Virus record (IMG/VR): IMGVR_UViG_3300035661_000012
Location: 1-64,000 of that record
DNA length: 64,000 nt
DNA from: a virus
Reading direction: 5' to 3' (one strand)
In this document: piece by piece, positions 14,793 through 24,342 of the stretch
Layout: each line of letters begins with the position of its first letter
Position numbering within the stretch: position 1 is the first letter of the stretch
The notes under the pieces: model-generated
What the model saw: only the letters and a program-made list of their open reading frames with translations
Database searches by the model: none
What the model was told of the DNA's origin: nothing
Translations under genes and position numbers: made by a program

Positions 14793-15263
14793 ATGCTTTA
14801 CCCTGGTTTATCATTATTTGCTAAACTAAAAATAAAATTACCAAATTATAAACTTGTTTTACTTTATGGCTTTGATGACGAAGGACGTGAATTGTCGATG
14901 GGTATTACAGAGCAAAGCAAACTTTTTATTCATATAGATACAGGATATAATTTCGGCGATGTTATTAGTGAAGATGTCATTGGTGATATTGGCGAAGAAA
15001 TAATTGTTGGTTTTTCTGTAGATAAAATGGGCAATGCAATATTTTCTGTAGATGGCAAAGTCATGTTTGGAGATAATAATACAGATCATTATCCCGAGGG
15101 ATATAATTATTTCGATGATTCAGAACAGATCATTCCTGGTCTTGATTCATTTACAATTGGCTACGATGGTATTCAGTCTATCATTGCAGATGTTTATGAT
15201 TTTGTCTTATATAGTAGAAGTAAACCGGTTCAATTTCATAAAGAGGTTGGTTATTTGTTATGA
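14793..15263 (+). CDS. Hypothetical structural protein
   Basis: 156 residues, not firmly recognised. The pattern of beta strands with SVDKMGNAIFSVDGKVMFG and a late ADVYDFVLYSR resembles a laminin-G/concanavalin-like sandwich, but weakly. The start at 14793 is chosen over an upstream in-frame ATG (14766) because AGGAGG lies 5 nt before it. The stop overlaps the next ATG (ATGA). Confidence 0.65.
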   Translation: MLYPGLSLFAKLKIKLPNYKLVLLYGFDDEGRELSMGITEQSKLFIHIDTGYNFGDVISEDVIGDIGEEIIVGFSVDKMGNAIFSVDGKVMFGDNNTDHYPEGYNYFDDSEQIIPGLDSFTIGYDGIQSIIADVYDFVLYSRSKPVQFHKEVGYLL

Positions 15264-15829
15264 CACCAAATCCTGACTCGAGTATACCAGGTGGATGGAA
15301 CGGTAATATTTCCATTAACCCAAGAAAAAACGAATCTTTTCACAGATCGTCTATGGATGTAACCGAAGATCAAATGAAAGAAGTTTATCGTTTATTGTAT
15401 CCTTTTATTGCTTCAGAGTTTGTTCATAGATCTGATTTAGCCGCATATACTATGCAAATAAAGAAAGAGTTTGATTTAGAATTAAAGCGTGTTAATGCGA
15501 TTATAGATCAATTATTACAAATAATTCAAAATCATACACATATTAGTGCACCTCCTGGCTCTCCTACATCGCCTATATTTGTACTTTTACCATCATTAGA
15601 AATTTCTTCATGGTCCTCATTATCTGAGGACCCTGAGTTTAAACATGGAGAAAATCATATTTTACCAAAAGATAAATATTTACCCGCTTTAAGACGTAGA
15701 GATGATAAAACTCCTGATAATGTTACAAATGCTGATCCAGCAAATAATATTATTTCTCAATTATCTGGAACAATATTGACTCCATTTGATGCTGGAAAAG
15801 ATGTTGAGAGGTTTGTTGATGGCAAATAA
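15260..15829 (+). CDS. Hypothetical structural protein
   Basis: 189 residues, not recognised. It has a helical middle (about 35-95, with heptad-like LKRVNAIIDQLLQIIQNHTH) and a proline-rich stretch APPGSPTSP. The motif NHTH followed by Pro/Gly is common in phage baseplate or spike proteins, but that is only a resemblance. It overlaps the gene before by 4 nt and the gene after by 11 nt. Confidence 0.65.
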   Translation: MTPNPDSSIPGGWNGNISINPRKNESFHRSSMDVTEDQMKEVYRLLYPFIASEFVHRSDLAAYTMQIKKEFDLELKRVNAIIDQLLQIIQNHTHISAPPGSPTSPIFVLLPSLEISSWSSLSEDPEFKHGENHILPKDKYLPALRRRDDKTPDNVTNADPANNIISQLSGTILTPFDAGKDVERFVDGK

Positions 15830-17669
15830 AATTGATAAATTATTTTATAAGCCAGAGCCAATAAGGGACGAGCCTAAAGTTGAGGTTGCATATCCTGATG
15901 TGGCTTCACAAATTTCCTCGCTTGACATAGAAGATAAAGCCAAATTTGTCAATGAATTAAAATTATTGGCTTCTGGTTGGGATTTAGTTGCCTACGAATA
16001 TGGAATGTTCGTTGATGTAATTAAAAAACGAGCAAAAGCTATTGATTATTTATATACACCCGAACCTACAATAGAATTAGCTAACGCTATTAAAACTCTC
16101 TACAATAAAGATATTAAAGAGTTTACTTACGATGATTATATTGATTTAGTAACATACGAGCATGAAATCTATTCTGTTTTTGGACAAAAAGCATATAATG
16201 GCGAACAGGTTACAGCACCTACCAAAGAGATTGGAGCTATTAGTGTACTAAAAACAGGATTTCATAATGATTTTAATAATAAAGAACTTGAATGGTTAAG
16301 TCTTCCAGATACATATATAGATAACCAATACACTGCGGGATCAGGTAAGGCGGCTATCCATGAATTATTAACATCTCAAGATGGACAAAAATTCGAAGAG
16401 GGATTTCAAGATTCTAAGCTTTATCAAAAGCTAAAGCCTTTTTTAGATGAATGTATTCCATGTGCGGAAAGAACATTATATTCTCTTGAAGATTTTAAGC
16501 GTAATATGAGTCTTAATCGATTCTTGACATTTATGTATCAATCGATGTTAGCAAATCTTCAACAATTAGCAAAGCAAAAACTGTTTTTATATGATAATAT
16601 ACTTGGCTCTTATATGTGCCAAATTATTAATGTATTTAAGAATAGAGTTTGTCTTCCCGACTTGGGTGCTTTAACTGCTGTTATTACATATATGATAATG
16701 CAAATAAAAAACGCAATATCTAAACTTGGTTTAACTACTGGTGGTTTATTGGTAGGTATCGCTACAGCAATAGTGCATCCAATAATAGATGCTATTGAGA
16801 CAGTTTTATTAAAGATTTTATCTGCTGCATTTTCCCCAGTAGATTGTATTCTTACATCATTAAATGTCGAACTACAAAAGATATATCCAGCTATTGATTT
16901 TGCGGCTGGTAAAAAAGAATATTGGAGATTAAATACTGAAGGTGCCAGTGCTATTTTTAGTGATTTATTTACTAAAATACGTCAAGCCCGTGCAGCATTA
17001 GAGAATGAAATTTATTCATATATTGATGAATTAGAGCAATCTTGGGAGAAAAAACTTTCATCAGAAAATGAGACTTTAGATTTATATTCAGAGCTGGATA
17101 GATATAGAGTAATTCTTAGCATCATAAAAAATATAATTGATATAGCTAAAATGAAAGCTTTGAAGAATCGTTTTGATTCTAATGCTTTTTACAAAGAAAT
17201 ATGCTCTAATGCCGTTCAGAAAGTTAAGCCATGGATTCAATCGACTCCAATAGTTAATGGTCTTCCGAATGTTTATGTGCGTAATCAAAATCCAGGCGAC
17301 ACTATTGGCGATATTACTGACGGACTTATTTTTACCGATCCAACTCTTCCAACGAATTTTTTTGATGGTCCTGACATTATAGATTATTTAGACAATCCAT
17401 TAGTACAGGATGCTATAGATAAAAATCCTTACGATGACGATATTGAAGAAGGTCCACATCCATTTGCTCTGGATCCCACTTTTTTAGACGCATATAAAAA
17501 TAAACGTGATTCCGCTAAGATACAAATGGAAAAAGCTATACAATCTCAAAAGTTTTCTAAAACACAATTTGCTTCTTACCCTGTAGGATCCATTGATTTT
17601 TCTGCATGTTTATCTGAAGATATTTCGGACGAAAAATTACACGAATGGATCAATAAAATTAAAGGTTAA
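15819..17669 (+). CDS. Large structural protein upstream of portal, function unknown
   Basis: 616 residues from the ATG at 15819, which has GAGAGG just upstream; the frame is open to 15786 but that start lacks a ribosome binding site. Mostly helical, with one hydrophobic stretch near residues 305-345 (LTTGGLLVGIATAIVHPIID) and several cysteines. Located immediately before the portal gene (2 nt gap), it may be a head or portal-associated protein. No family is recognised. Confidence 0.75.
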   Translation: MANKIDKLFYKPEPIRDEPKVEVAYPDVASQISSLDIEDKAKFVNELKLLASGWDLVAYEYGMFVDVIKKRAKAIDYLYTPEPTIELANAIKTLYNKDIKEFTYDDYIDLVTYEHEIYSVFGQKAYNGEQVTAPTKEIGAISVLKTGFHNDFNNKELEWLSLPDTYIDNQYTAGSGKAAIHELLTSQDGQKFEEGFQDSKLYQKLKPFLDECIPCAERTLYSLEDFKRNMSLNRFLTFMYQSMLANLQQLAKQKLFLYDNILGSYMCQIINVFKNRVCLPDLGALTAVITYMIMQIKNAISKLGLTTGGLLVGIATAIVHPIIDAIETVLLKILSAAFSPVDCILTSLNVELQKIYPAIDFAAGKKEYWRLNTEGASAIFSDLFTKIRQARAALENEIYSYIDELEQSWEKKLSSENETLDLYSELDRYRVILSIIKNIIDIAKMKALKNRFDSNAFYKEICSNAVQKVKPWIQSTPIVNGLPNVYVRNQNPGDTIGDITDGLIFTDPTLPTNFFDGPDIIDYLDNPLVQDAIDKNPYDDDIEEGPHPFALDPTFLDAYKNKRDSAKIQMEKAIQSQKFSKTQFASYPVGSIDFSACLSEDISDEKLHEWINKIKG

Positions 17670-17671
17670 GT

Positions 17672-19378
17672 ATGAATACAGAAATCACAGTAGAAACTCT
17701 AGCTATTAAAGACGCATATGTATATAAAGGCAAAAAAAGTGCTAAGGGGATCAATCTTCCCCAAGTTCTTACATATATGCGTACAGAAAAGCAAAGTTTT
17801 CGCATAAACTTTTATACATGGAATGGCTATCAGCTTCCTGAGTATAATTTATATGAAATCAGTGCCGCTGAAGATGGCGATGGTATTATCAAGCAGGCAA
17901 TTAAGAAAAAATCTGCGCTAATGTTTAAAGAAGGCTGGGATTTGTCTGGAAAAAATCCACGTACTGTTGATTATTTACAAAAACGATTTCGTATGATAGA
18001 AGTTGTTCAGCGTAAAACGATGGATCAATTCTTTGGAGAAATTGGTGATGATCTAGTTAGATTTAATAATGCTTTTATTTTAAAAGTGCGTGGTTCTTTT
18101 GATAGACAAAAAGGCGTTCGTCCAATAATTGGTTATATACGCTTAGCTCCAGAAACTATCCGAATAAAAACCGACCAATATGGTAATGTTTCTGATTATT
18201 TACAAGAAATGCCCGACGGTCGTATACAAGAATTCCAAGCCAAGGATGTTATTCACTTCTATCATCATAGAAGAGCTGGTTTTAATTTTGCCAGTCCGAC
18301 ACTTCTACCTGCAATAGACGATGTTAGATCATTGCGTCAATTAGAAGAATATGTAGAGCTTTTAACCGAGCAATATCTATTCCCTATTTTTACTCTTTCC
18401 ATTGGTACTGATACATGGCCTGCCGATGTATACGAAGATGGTACAACAGAAGTTGATGTATGGGCAAATAAAATTAATCAAATGCAGATTAATAGTGGTC
18501 TTGTATTAAGCCATAGACATAAATTGGAAATACATGGATTTGAGAAAATCCTGCCCATAGAAGAATATCTTAACTATTTTAAAAATAGAGTATATGTCTC
18601 GGCTGGTGTCTCTTCTGTAGATTTAGGAGAAACGGGTACAGCTAATCGTTCAACAGCAGATTCCGTTACAAAACAGCTGATTGATGATGTCAAGGATTAT
18701 CAGAGAAGTCTTAAGAATCAAATTGAGATTGAGATCATCAATGAACTTCTATTAGAAGAATTTGATTTGCGTGTTCTAGAACCTGATAATATGGTTTATT
18801 TTGAATTTGATGAAATAGATTCTGATGCGATGATTAAAAAAGAGAACCACAATGCGCTTATGTATTCTATGTATGCTATTACAGAAGACGAAATGCGTAA
18901 ACGTAATCGTATGAGTGCTATATTAGATAGCGATCGTAGTAAAATGTATAATGAACGAGTTTTATATCCGCGACTTGAAAAAGAAGCTGAAATTGCTTCG
19001 ACAAAAGCTTCTTCAAAACAAAACAATACATCCCAAAATATAGCAAAATCAAAACAGCAACCCAGCAATCAGCATGGGCAAGCACTCGGTCCTACAAAGC
19101 GCAAATCCTCATTAAAAGATGCAGAATTAAAGCGTTTAGAAGTTATTTTAAGCGATTTTAACTTCTATGATCCTGATTTTGAGAAGTCAAGACTAACTTT
19201 ATGGCTTTTTAATCTTGATTTCTTCACTACACAGCACGTAATTAACACCGCAAAATTAAATGACTTAGAAGAATTTGTAGTATCTGCGTGCGACACGGTT
19301 AGTAAAGCTCCAGAAGCTGCTGACCAAATGAAAAAAGCCTTGATGGAAAATATATTAAAAATGTTCGAGGAGAATTAA
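17672..19378 (+). CDS. Portal protein
   Basis: 568 residues. Portal-family features include FNNAFILKVRG, the PxxIGYIRLAPETI strand region, HFYHHRRAGFNFASPTLLPA, the helical stem RSLRQLEEYVELLTE, and the late VSSVDLGETGTANRSTADS typical of phage portals. The C-terminal 150 residues are a charged helical extension. The dodecameric portal forms the vertex through which terminase loads DNA. Genomic order (TerL, portal, protease, MCP) fits. The next gene begins 1 nt after the stop. Confidence 0.92.
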   Translation: MNTEITVETLAIKDAYVYKGKKSAKGINLPQVLTYMRTEKQSFRINFYTWNGYQLPEYNLYEISAAEDGDGIIKQAIKKKSALMFKEGWDLSGKNPRTVDYLQKRFRMIEVVQRKTMDQFFGEIGDDLVRFNNAFILKVRGSFDRQKGVRPIIGYIRLAPETIRIKTDQYGNVSDYLQEMPDGRIQEFQAKDVIHFYHHRRAGFNFASPTLLPAIDDVRSLRQLEEYVELLTEQYLFPIFTLSIGTDTWPADVYEDGTTEVDVWANKINQMQINSGLVLSHRHKLEIHGFEKILPIEEYLNYFKNRVYVSAGVSSVDLGETGTANRSTADSVTKQLIDDVKDYQRSLKNQIEIEIINELLLEEFDLRVLEPDNMVYFEFDEIDSDAMIKKENHNALMYSMYAITEDEMRKRNRMSAILDSDRSKMYNERVLYPRLEKEAEIASTKASSKQNNTSQNIAKSKQQPSNQHGQALGPTKRKSSLKDAELKRLEVILSDFNFYDPDFEKSRLTLWLFNLDFFTTQHVINTAKLNDLEEFVVSACDTVSKAPEAADQMKKALMENILKMFEEN

Positions 19379-19379
19379 C

Positions 19380-21317
19380 GTGTCTGATTTAATTAAATTC
19401 AAAGACCATGTCTCAATACGTCCCCTATATGCTCCGGCCGATAAAAAAACTCAATATATTGATTCGGTCTTAAAAAGTATTGATGAACAAAAGGCAAATA
19501 ATGTTGCGCCAGAAGATATTAATGGTCTTCAAGTGAGAATAACAGCATCGCACGCTGGAAGACTAACTGGACATTATCATCTTTATCTTCCTGGAAAAGT
19601 TAAAGCTGGTACAGATACATTTGTTAAGCCTTATAAAAAACCAATTTTAACCCATCACGACACAATGGCAGATCCAATTGGTCGTGTACAATCAAGCGTA
19701 TATCAATCAACACCCAATCCATTCATTCCTGCTTCAGTTGCGAATGAGCTAGAAAATCCTAACGCCGTTTTAAATAAAGCCTATTTTAAAAATATCGATA
19801 AAATTAAGTCGTTTTTATATGACAAGCTTTTTCCTGGTCTAGGATATATTTCTTTAGTTGGCAATGTGACTGATGAAAATGCTATTCCAAAAGTATTAGA
19901 TGGCAGATATAATACTGTATCTGTTGGCTACAGTACTGACCAGTTATTTTGTTCGATATGTCACCAAGATTGGCTTGCTGATGGTCCATGTGACCACACC
20001 CCAGGTAAGGTCTATAAAAAGGATCGGATGTTCTGGATTTTTGGTAATATGAACTACGATGAAGTTTCATATGTCAATGAACCAGCCGATGAATTAGCCG
20101 CAAATCAAGAAATAAGACGAATTGTAATTCCCGTCCAAAAAGATTTCATGAGATCAAAAGGAGAGGATCGCAAAAATAAACTTGCCAATTTTATTGCTCA
20201 TTCAAATCAATTAATTGACGACGTCCTTTTAGTACCCAATACCAATTCAGACTTCTATTATTTTGATTCAAAATCTCATGATTTAATAAAAATATCTGAA
20301 ACTAATGAAGGTGATACAATGACAATCAAAGACTTAAGAGATTTGTCACCAGTGGATCTTCATGCTAAGCTTAAAGAGTTAATTGACGAAAAAGATAGAA
20401 TATCAGACGAAGATTACGAAAAACTTAGCGATGAAGCATTTGTAGGCGATAGATTTCTGCCAGCCCATAATAAGGCTTATATTGATGCTTCTAAAAAGCT
20501 TTTAGAAGGCGTCGAAGATAGCGAAGACAAGACAGAATTAATTACATATCTTGATACTCGCCTTGAAATTTTTAAAGATAAACCATCTGACGATACCAAT
20601 CAGCAATCTACGGATGGCGATAATTCAAAAACATCAGTTGTTTTTGAATACAAAGATAATAAAGTTATTGGTCCAGTAGCTGATGCTATTGACGAAACAA
20701 CCAAAAATGCTTTTATTGATTATCTTGGTATTTCAATTCCAACGCTTGAGAAAATGATTGATGAAATAATTGAAAAAAATGATACAGCTCAAGCTGATGC
20801 TATTTTTGAAAAACTTAAAGCCAAATTTACTTTTGATGACGTTGCTAAAAAAGAGCTGGACCAAATACAGCTTCGTTTTGACACATTAAGCAAAGAATAT
20901 AAATTGGCTGTTGACACATTAAAAAATCAAGAAAATATCATTGAATCATTAAATAATGAATTAAAAGATAATTATATTGATATGATTTTGGCTCTTAAAA
21001 AACGTCAAAATCCAGAAACAACACTAGATCAAGAACGTGATTTTTTAAAAAACAAATCAGTTAAAGAACTTAAAGCTTCTTTAGAAATTTTACATACATT
21101 TTTCACCACAGATACAAATTCTGACGTGCCTGAAATAGAAGATCCTTCCTATAAGCACGATGCGGCAAGCCCAGATATTGATATTAAAAAATTGGAACGT
21201 GAAATCCAATCTACATATCAAGCTTTGCGTTCGTCTCATGGTGATGCTATTGCACAAAACTACCTCGATGCGCAAACTAAAAAACTCAAGAAGTTAAAAA
21301 AAACAACTAAACAATAA
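19380..21317 (+). CDS. Prohead protease fused to scaffold-like domain
   Basis: 645 residues starting with GTG, preceded by GAGGAG. The N-terminal 230 residues look like a serine prohead protease: H92/H93 in LTHHDTMADP and a candidate nucleophile S181 in TVSVGYS, followed by a zinc-ribbon-like C191-x2-C194-x9-C204-x-H206 (CSIC ... CDH). From about 290 to the end the protein is highly charged with coiled-coil-like helices (about 470-560) and a Lys-rich C-terminus, as expected for an internal scaffold. The fusion means the scaffold is delivered with, and probably cleaved by, its own protease during capsid maturation. It sits between portal and capsid genes. Confidence 0.88.
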   Translation: MSDLIKFKDHVSIRPLYAPADKKTQYIDSVLKSIDEQKANNVAPEDINGLQVRITASHAGRLTGHYHLYLPGKVKAGTDTFVKPYKKPILTHHDTMADPIGRVQSSVYQSTPNPFIPASVANELENPNAVLNKAYFKNIDKIKSFLYDKLFPGLGYISLVGNVTDENAIPKVLDGRYNTVSVGYSTDQLFCSICHQDWLADGPCDHTPGKVYKKDRMFWIFGNMNYDEVSYVNEPADELAANQEIRRIVIPVQKDFMRSKGEDRKNKLANFIAHSNQLIDDVLLVPNTNSDFYYFDSKSHDLIKISETNEGDTMTIKDLRDLSPVDLHAKLKELIDEKDRISDEDYEKLSDEAFVGDRFLPAHNKAYIDASKKLLEGVEDSEDKTELITYLDTRLEIFKDKPSDDTNQQSTDGDNSKTSVVFEYKDNKVIGPVADAIDETTKNAFIDYLGISIPTLEKMIDEIIEKNDTAQADAIFEKLKAKFTFDDVAKKELDQIQLRFDTLSKEYKLAVDTLKNQENIIESLNNELKDNYIDMILALKKRQNPETTLDQERDFLKNKSVKELKASLEILHTFFTTDTNSDVPEIEDPSYKHDAASPDIDIKKLEREIQSTYQALRSSHGDAIAQNYLDAQTKKLKKLKKTTKQ

Positions 21318-21341
21318 TAAAAAACGTAAGGAGTCCGAACA

Positions 21342-22319
21342 ATGAACAACTTTCTCGGATTTGATAGAGACTTTACTCCATCTACCCCGAATTTTGAAGT
21401 TTCGGAAGGTGTACGTCCTGCGCAACATTATGCTGTTGCAGACTACTTACCTTTAAAAAGATTTGACAAAAGAAATCTTGAATATAAGGTAATTAGTAAA
21501 GGAAAAGTACTTTCCGTTGATAGTAATAACTTCATCGTTCCGGCAGGATTGGCAATTGATATCGAAACAGCTATTGGCCTTGGCAATGATGCTTGGAAAG
21601 CAGCTAATTTAGCAGCTTACAAAAATGTTTATTCAAGCGTTGATGTAGCTGAAGGTGTCAAAAATTTTGCCGGTCAGCCAGTTACTGCTGGTGAACCAGT
21701 AATTAAATCATTTTTCTCAGGTGCCACTGATTCAGCATTAGGTACACAAATCAATTTTGTATTATCTCCTGTTGGCTTAGCTCAATATGATGCATTTCGT
21801 CAAAATGGAGCTGGTTATGGCCCAGGTTATAGTGCAGGCAGTTTATCTGATACTCGTTATCAGAACTTTTCTCTTCAACAAGGTATCGCTATTCTTACTC
21901 GTTATTTCATTGAATTACCAGTTGTAAACGATTCTTCTTCTGTATTATTCCCAGGATTAGCAGTTTATGTTGGTACACCAAAAGTTGGTAATTTGGTAAC
22001 TTTTGATGCCGATTCTAACTTTATAACTGTTCCAACTTTGTCTCCTGTTAATACTGCTACTGCTGAAGATATTAACAATGTTATTAATTATTTCAGCAAA
22101 TTACATGGTCGTGTTCTTGGCAAAATTCTTTTTGTTGACGATAAATGGCCAAAAGATTATTTGGAATATGTTAAGACATGGAATCCAAAGACAACTACTA
22201 GTTCAGGCATCAATGTACCTCCTGGAAATGCCACTCAAGGGCTACCAGATATGTTAACATTTGCCGGTGTAACTAACCCTGCTAATGCAAAATTAGTAAG
22301 AATCAACGTAATCATCTAA
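21342..22319 (+). CDS. Head protein upstream of the major capsid gene (probable decoration or accessory)
   Basis: 325 residues, beta-rich, no recognised motif. AAGGAG precedes the ATG. Its position between the protease/scaffold and the major capsid protein, with similar strong ribosome binding and codon use, suggests an abundant head protein such as a decoration or vertex component. This is inferred from synteny only. Confidence 0.75.
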   Translation: MNNFLGFDRDFTPSTPNFEVSEGVRPAQHYAVADYLPLKRFDKRNLEYKVISKGKVLSVDSNNFIVPAGLAIDIETAIGLGNDAWKAANLAAYKNVYSSVDVAEGVKNFAGQPVTAGEPVIKSFFSGATDSALGTQINFVLSPVGLAQYDAFRQNGAGYGPGYSAGSLSDTRYQNFSLQQGIAILTRYFIELPVVNDSSSVLFPGLAVYVGTPKVGNLVTFDADSNFITVPTLSPVNTATAEDINNVINYFSKLHGRVLGKILFVDDKWPKDYLEYVKTWNPKTTTSSGINVPPGNATQGLPDMLTFAGVTNPANAKLVRINVII

Positions 22320-22356
22320 TTCACATGAAAATGAATATTTCAAGGAGTAAATAATA

Positions 22357-23631
22357 ATGCCTCAAGTTAAATTCAACGATGCGAGCGAATTCGAGTTTCT
22401 ATTTAGAAACAACGGACTCTTAGCAGTTGCTGGCGAGGACGGTGCTGATGACAAACATTCTGTTGAGCATGTACCGATGTATGATGCGTTAGCTTATCCT
22501 GATGCGCCATATTTTATGCAAATAACTATAGAGAATATCGTTCGCGAAGCTGTCGAACCAATCCTTGTTGGATCGAAGCTCTTAACAACTATTAATTATA
22601 AAAACGGTCAAATAATTAGTCTTCCATCTATGGGAGCTATGTATGCCGCAGACATCGATGAAGGTTCAGAATATCCAGAAAAAGGGCTCAATTTTGGAGC
22701 TGGTGCTAGAATCGCTACAATTGGTAAAAGCGGTCTCGCATTCAAATTCACAGAAGAAATGAAAAGATATAGCCAATATGATGTTGTTGCTATGTACCTT
22801 CGTGAAGCTGGTCGTGCTTTAGCTCGTCACAAAGAGCAAAAAATCTTCTCAATGATGTCAAGAGTCGGCGTTACAACACATGACAACGTAAACCCATCTA
22901 ATTCTATTTTCGGTGTAACAACCGGTCGTAACATGAGTGGTGCCCCAAATGGTGGTATCGTTGCTGAAAACATTTTTGAAGCTTACGGTCAAGTATTAAT
23001 GAATGGTTTCACTCCAGATTTAGTTGTTTGCCACCCATTATCATTCGTATTATTCGCTATGGATCCTGTTATGAGAGCTATGGCTTTACATACAGGTCAG
23101 GTAAATAATTGGCTTGCTGGTAGTCAACCAGGTTTATTAAATAAAGATCCATTTGCAAAAGGCGCATTAGGCGGACTTGGACCAAATGGTATCCCTGCTG
23201 GTACACATCCACTTTCTATATTAAATAACCCAACTCCTGTTAATCAATATGCTAATTTAACGGGCGGTTTACAATTGCCAAGTTATTTAGGATTGCCATT
23301 AACAGTGTTGGTTAGCCCATTTGTTCCTTTTGATCCCGTCACAAAACTCACAGATATTTTTGTTGTTGATAGCAAAAATATTGGTGCTATTATTGTTGAC
23401 GAACTTCCAACTTGGGAATCTGTTCCAGATAAACTTCGTGATATTGAAAAAATCAAAATTCGCGAACGTTATTCAATTGCCCCAATGAACGAAGGTCGTG
23501 CTGTTGGCGTGATTAAAAATGTTAAAGTTGCTCCAAATGAATTGGTTACTCCTGCTATGGCATTCTCACCTACTGTAAATGCTATTAGTAGAGGATCACA
23601 GTTGTTAAATTCTAATGGAACATTGCACTAA
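22357..23631 (+). CDS. Major capsid protein, HK97 fold
   Basis: 424 residues. The segment ADIDEGSEYPEKG, then IATIGKSGLAFKFTEEM and the long helix DVVAMYLREAGRALARHKEQ match the E-loop/P-domain spine-helix pattern of HK97-type capsid proteins, with a late VDELPTWESVPDKLRDIEKI. AAGGAG precedes the ATG, and an intrinsic terminator follows directly, consistent with high expression. The N-terminal 60 residues could include a short delta domain or cleaved peptide. Confidence 0.93.
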   Translation: MPQVKFNDASEFEFLFRNNGLLAVAGEDGADDKHSVEHVPMYDALAYPDAPYFMQITIENIVREAVEPILVGSKLLTTINYKNGQIISLPSMGAMYAADIDEGSEYPEKGLNFGAGARIATIGKSGLAFKFTEEMKRYSQYDVVAMYLREAGRALARHKEQKIFSMMSRVGVTTHDNVNPSNSIFGVTTGRNMSGAPNGGIVAENIFEAYGQVLMNGFTPDLVVCHPLSFVLFAMDPVMRAMALHTGQVNNWLAGSQPGLLNKDPFAKGALGGLGPNGIPAGTHPLSILNNPTPVNQYANLTGGLQLPSYLGLPLTVLVSPFVPFDPVTKLTDIFVVDSKNIGAIIVDELPTWESVPDKLRDIEKIKIRERYSIAPMNEGRAVGVIKNVKVAPNELVTPAMAFSPTVNAISRGSQLLNSNGTLH

Positions 23632-23640
23632 TTAATATGT

Positions 23641-23669
23641 GCCCCGTTTGAAATATAACGGGGCCTTTT
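23641..23669 (+). terminator. Intrinsic terminator after the major capsid gene
   Basis: GCCCCGTT (23641-23648) pairs with AACGGGGC (23657-23664) over 8 bp around an 8-nt loop, followed by CTTTT. It lies 9 nt after the MCP stop and 20 nt before the next gene, so it probably attenuates rather than blocks read-through. Confidence 0.85.
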
Positions 23670-23688
23670 ATAACGATGGAGAAATTAA

Positions 23689-24342
23689 ATGGCAGAAATT
23701 ACAATAAGTTTAGCTAGTATTAAATATCCAGGAATAGATGAACCTATAATGAACCCCTTCTGGTTTTCATCGGAGGACAATATACATCTATCCAGAGATA
23801 CAAAACAATCGTTGGTTGTTGACACAGATAAATTAAAAGATCGAACTCTTTTTGAGATTAGAAACGCAATGCGTTTAAGCTTGATTGATGTTGATAAAGC
23901 TGAAGAATTTGAAAAGCTTTTCATAACAGATACTGTTGACCAACAAGCTACACAAGAAAAACAAGAAACCCCACCATCTAATAATGTAGAAGTTAAAAAA
24001 CCTAAATCTGCAATTTTAACTGATTCAGAAAAAGCAAAGAAATTGCTTTCTTTATCTGTTGCAAAAATAATTGAAAATATAGGTTCAGCAGAAATTATAG
24101 ATGGTCATTTGCAATCTGGAATATCAGATTTCCAATATCTTAAAACACTCTTAACTGCAGAAACAAATGGCAAGAACCGCAAAAACATTGTCAATACTAT
24201 TAAAGCACGTATGGATAGTGTAGCTCAAGTTAATGTTTTACAGAATAGTAATTCTCTCGAAGATTTTGAAGATGTTGATGAAGAAAAATTTGAAATTACA
24301 GAAGATGGTAAAATAAACCATTTGGCAGAGGAAAATAAATAA
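23689..24342 (+). CDS. Hypothetical neck-region protein
   Basis: 217 residues, not recognised. It has a globular N-terminal half with IDEPIMNPFWFSSED, a Gln/Pro-rich linker (about 83-100), a helical C-terminal part and a very acidic tail (DFEDVDEEKFEITEDG). It is the first gene after the capsid terminator. Its TAA stop shares a base with the next ATG (TAATG). Confidence 0.7.
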   Translation: MAEITISLASIKYPGIDEPIMNPFWFSSEDNIHLSRDTKQSLVVDTDKLKDRTLFEIRNAMRLSLIDVDKAEEFEKLFITDTVDQQATQEKQETPPSNNVEVKKPKSAILTDSEKAKKLLSLSVAKIIENIGSAEIIDGHLQSGISDFQYLKTLLTAETNGKNRKNIVNTIKARMDSVAQVNVLQNSNSLEDFEDVDEEKFEITEDGKINHLAEENK

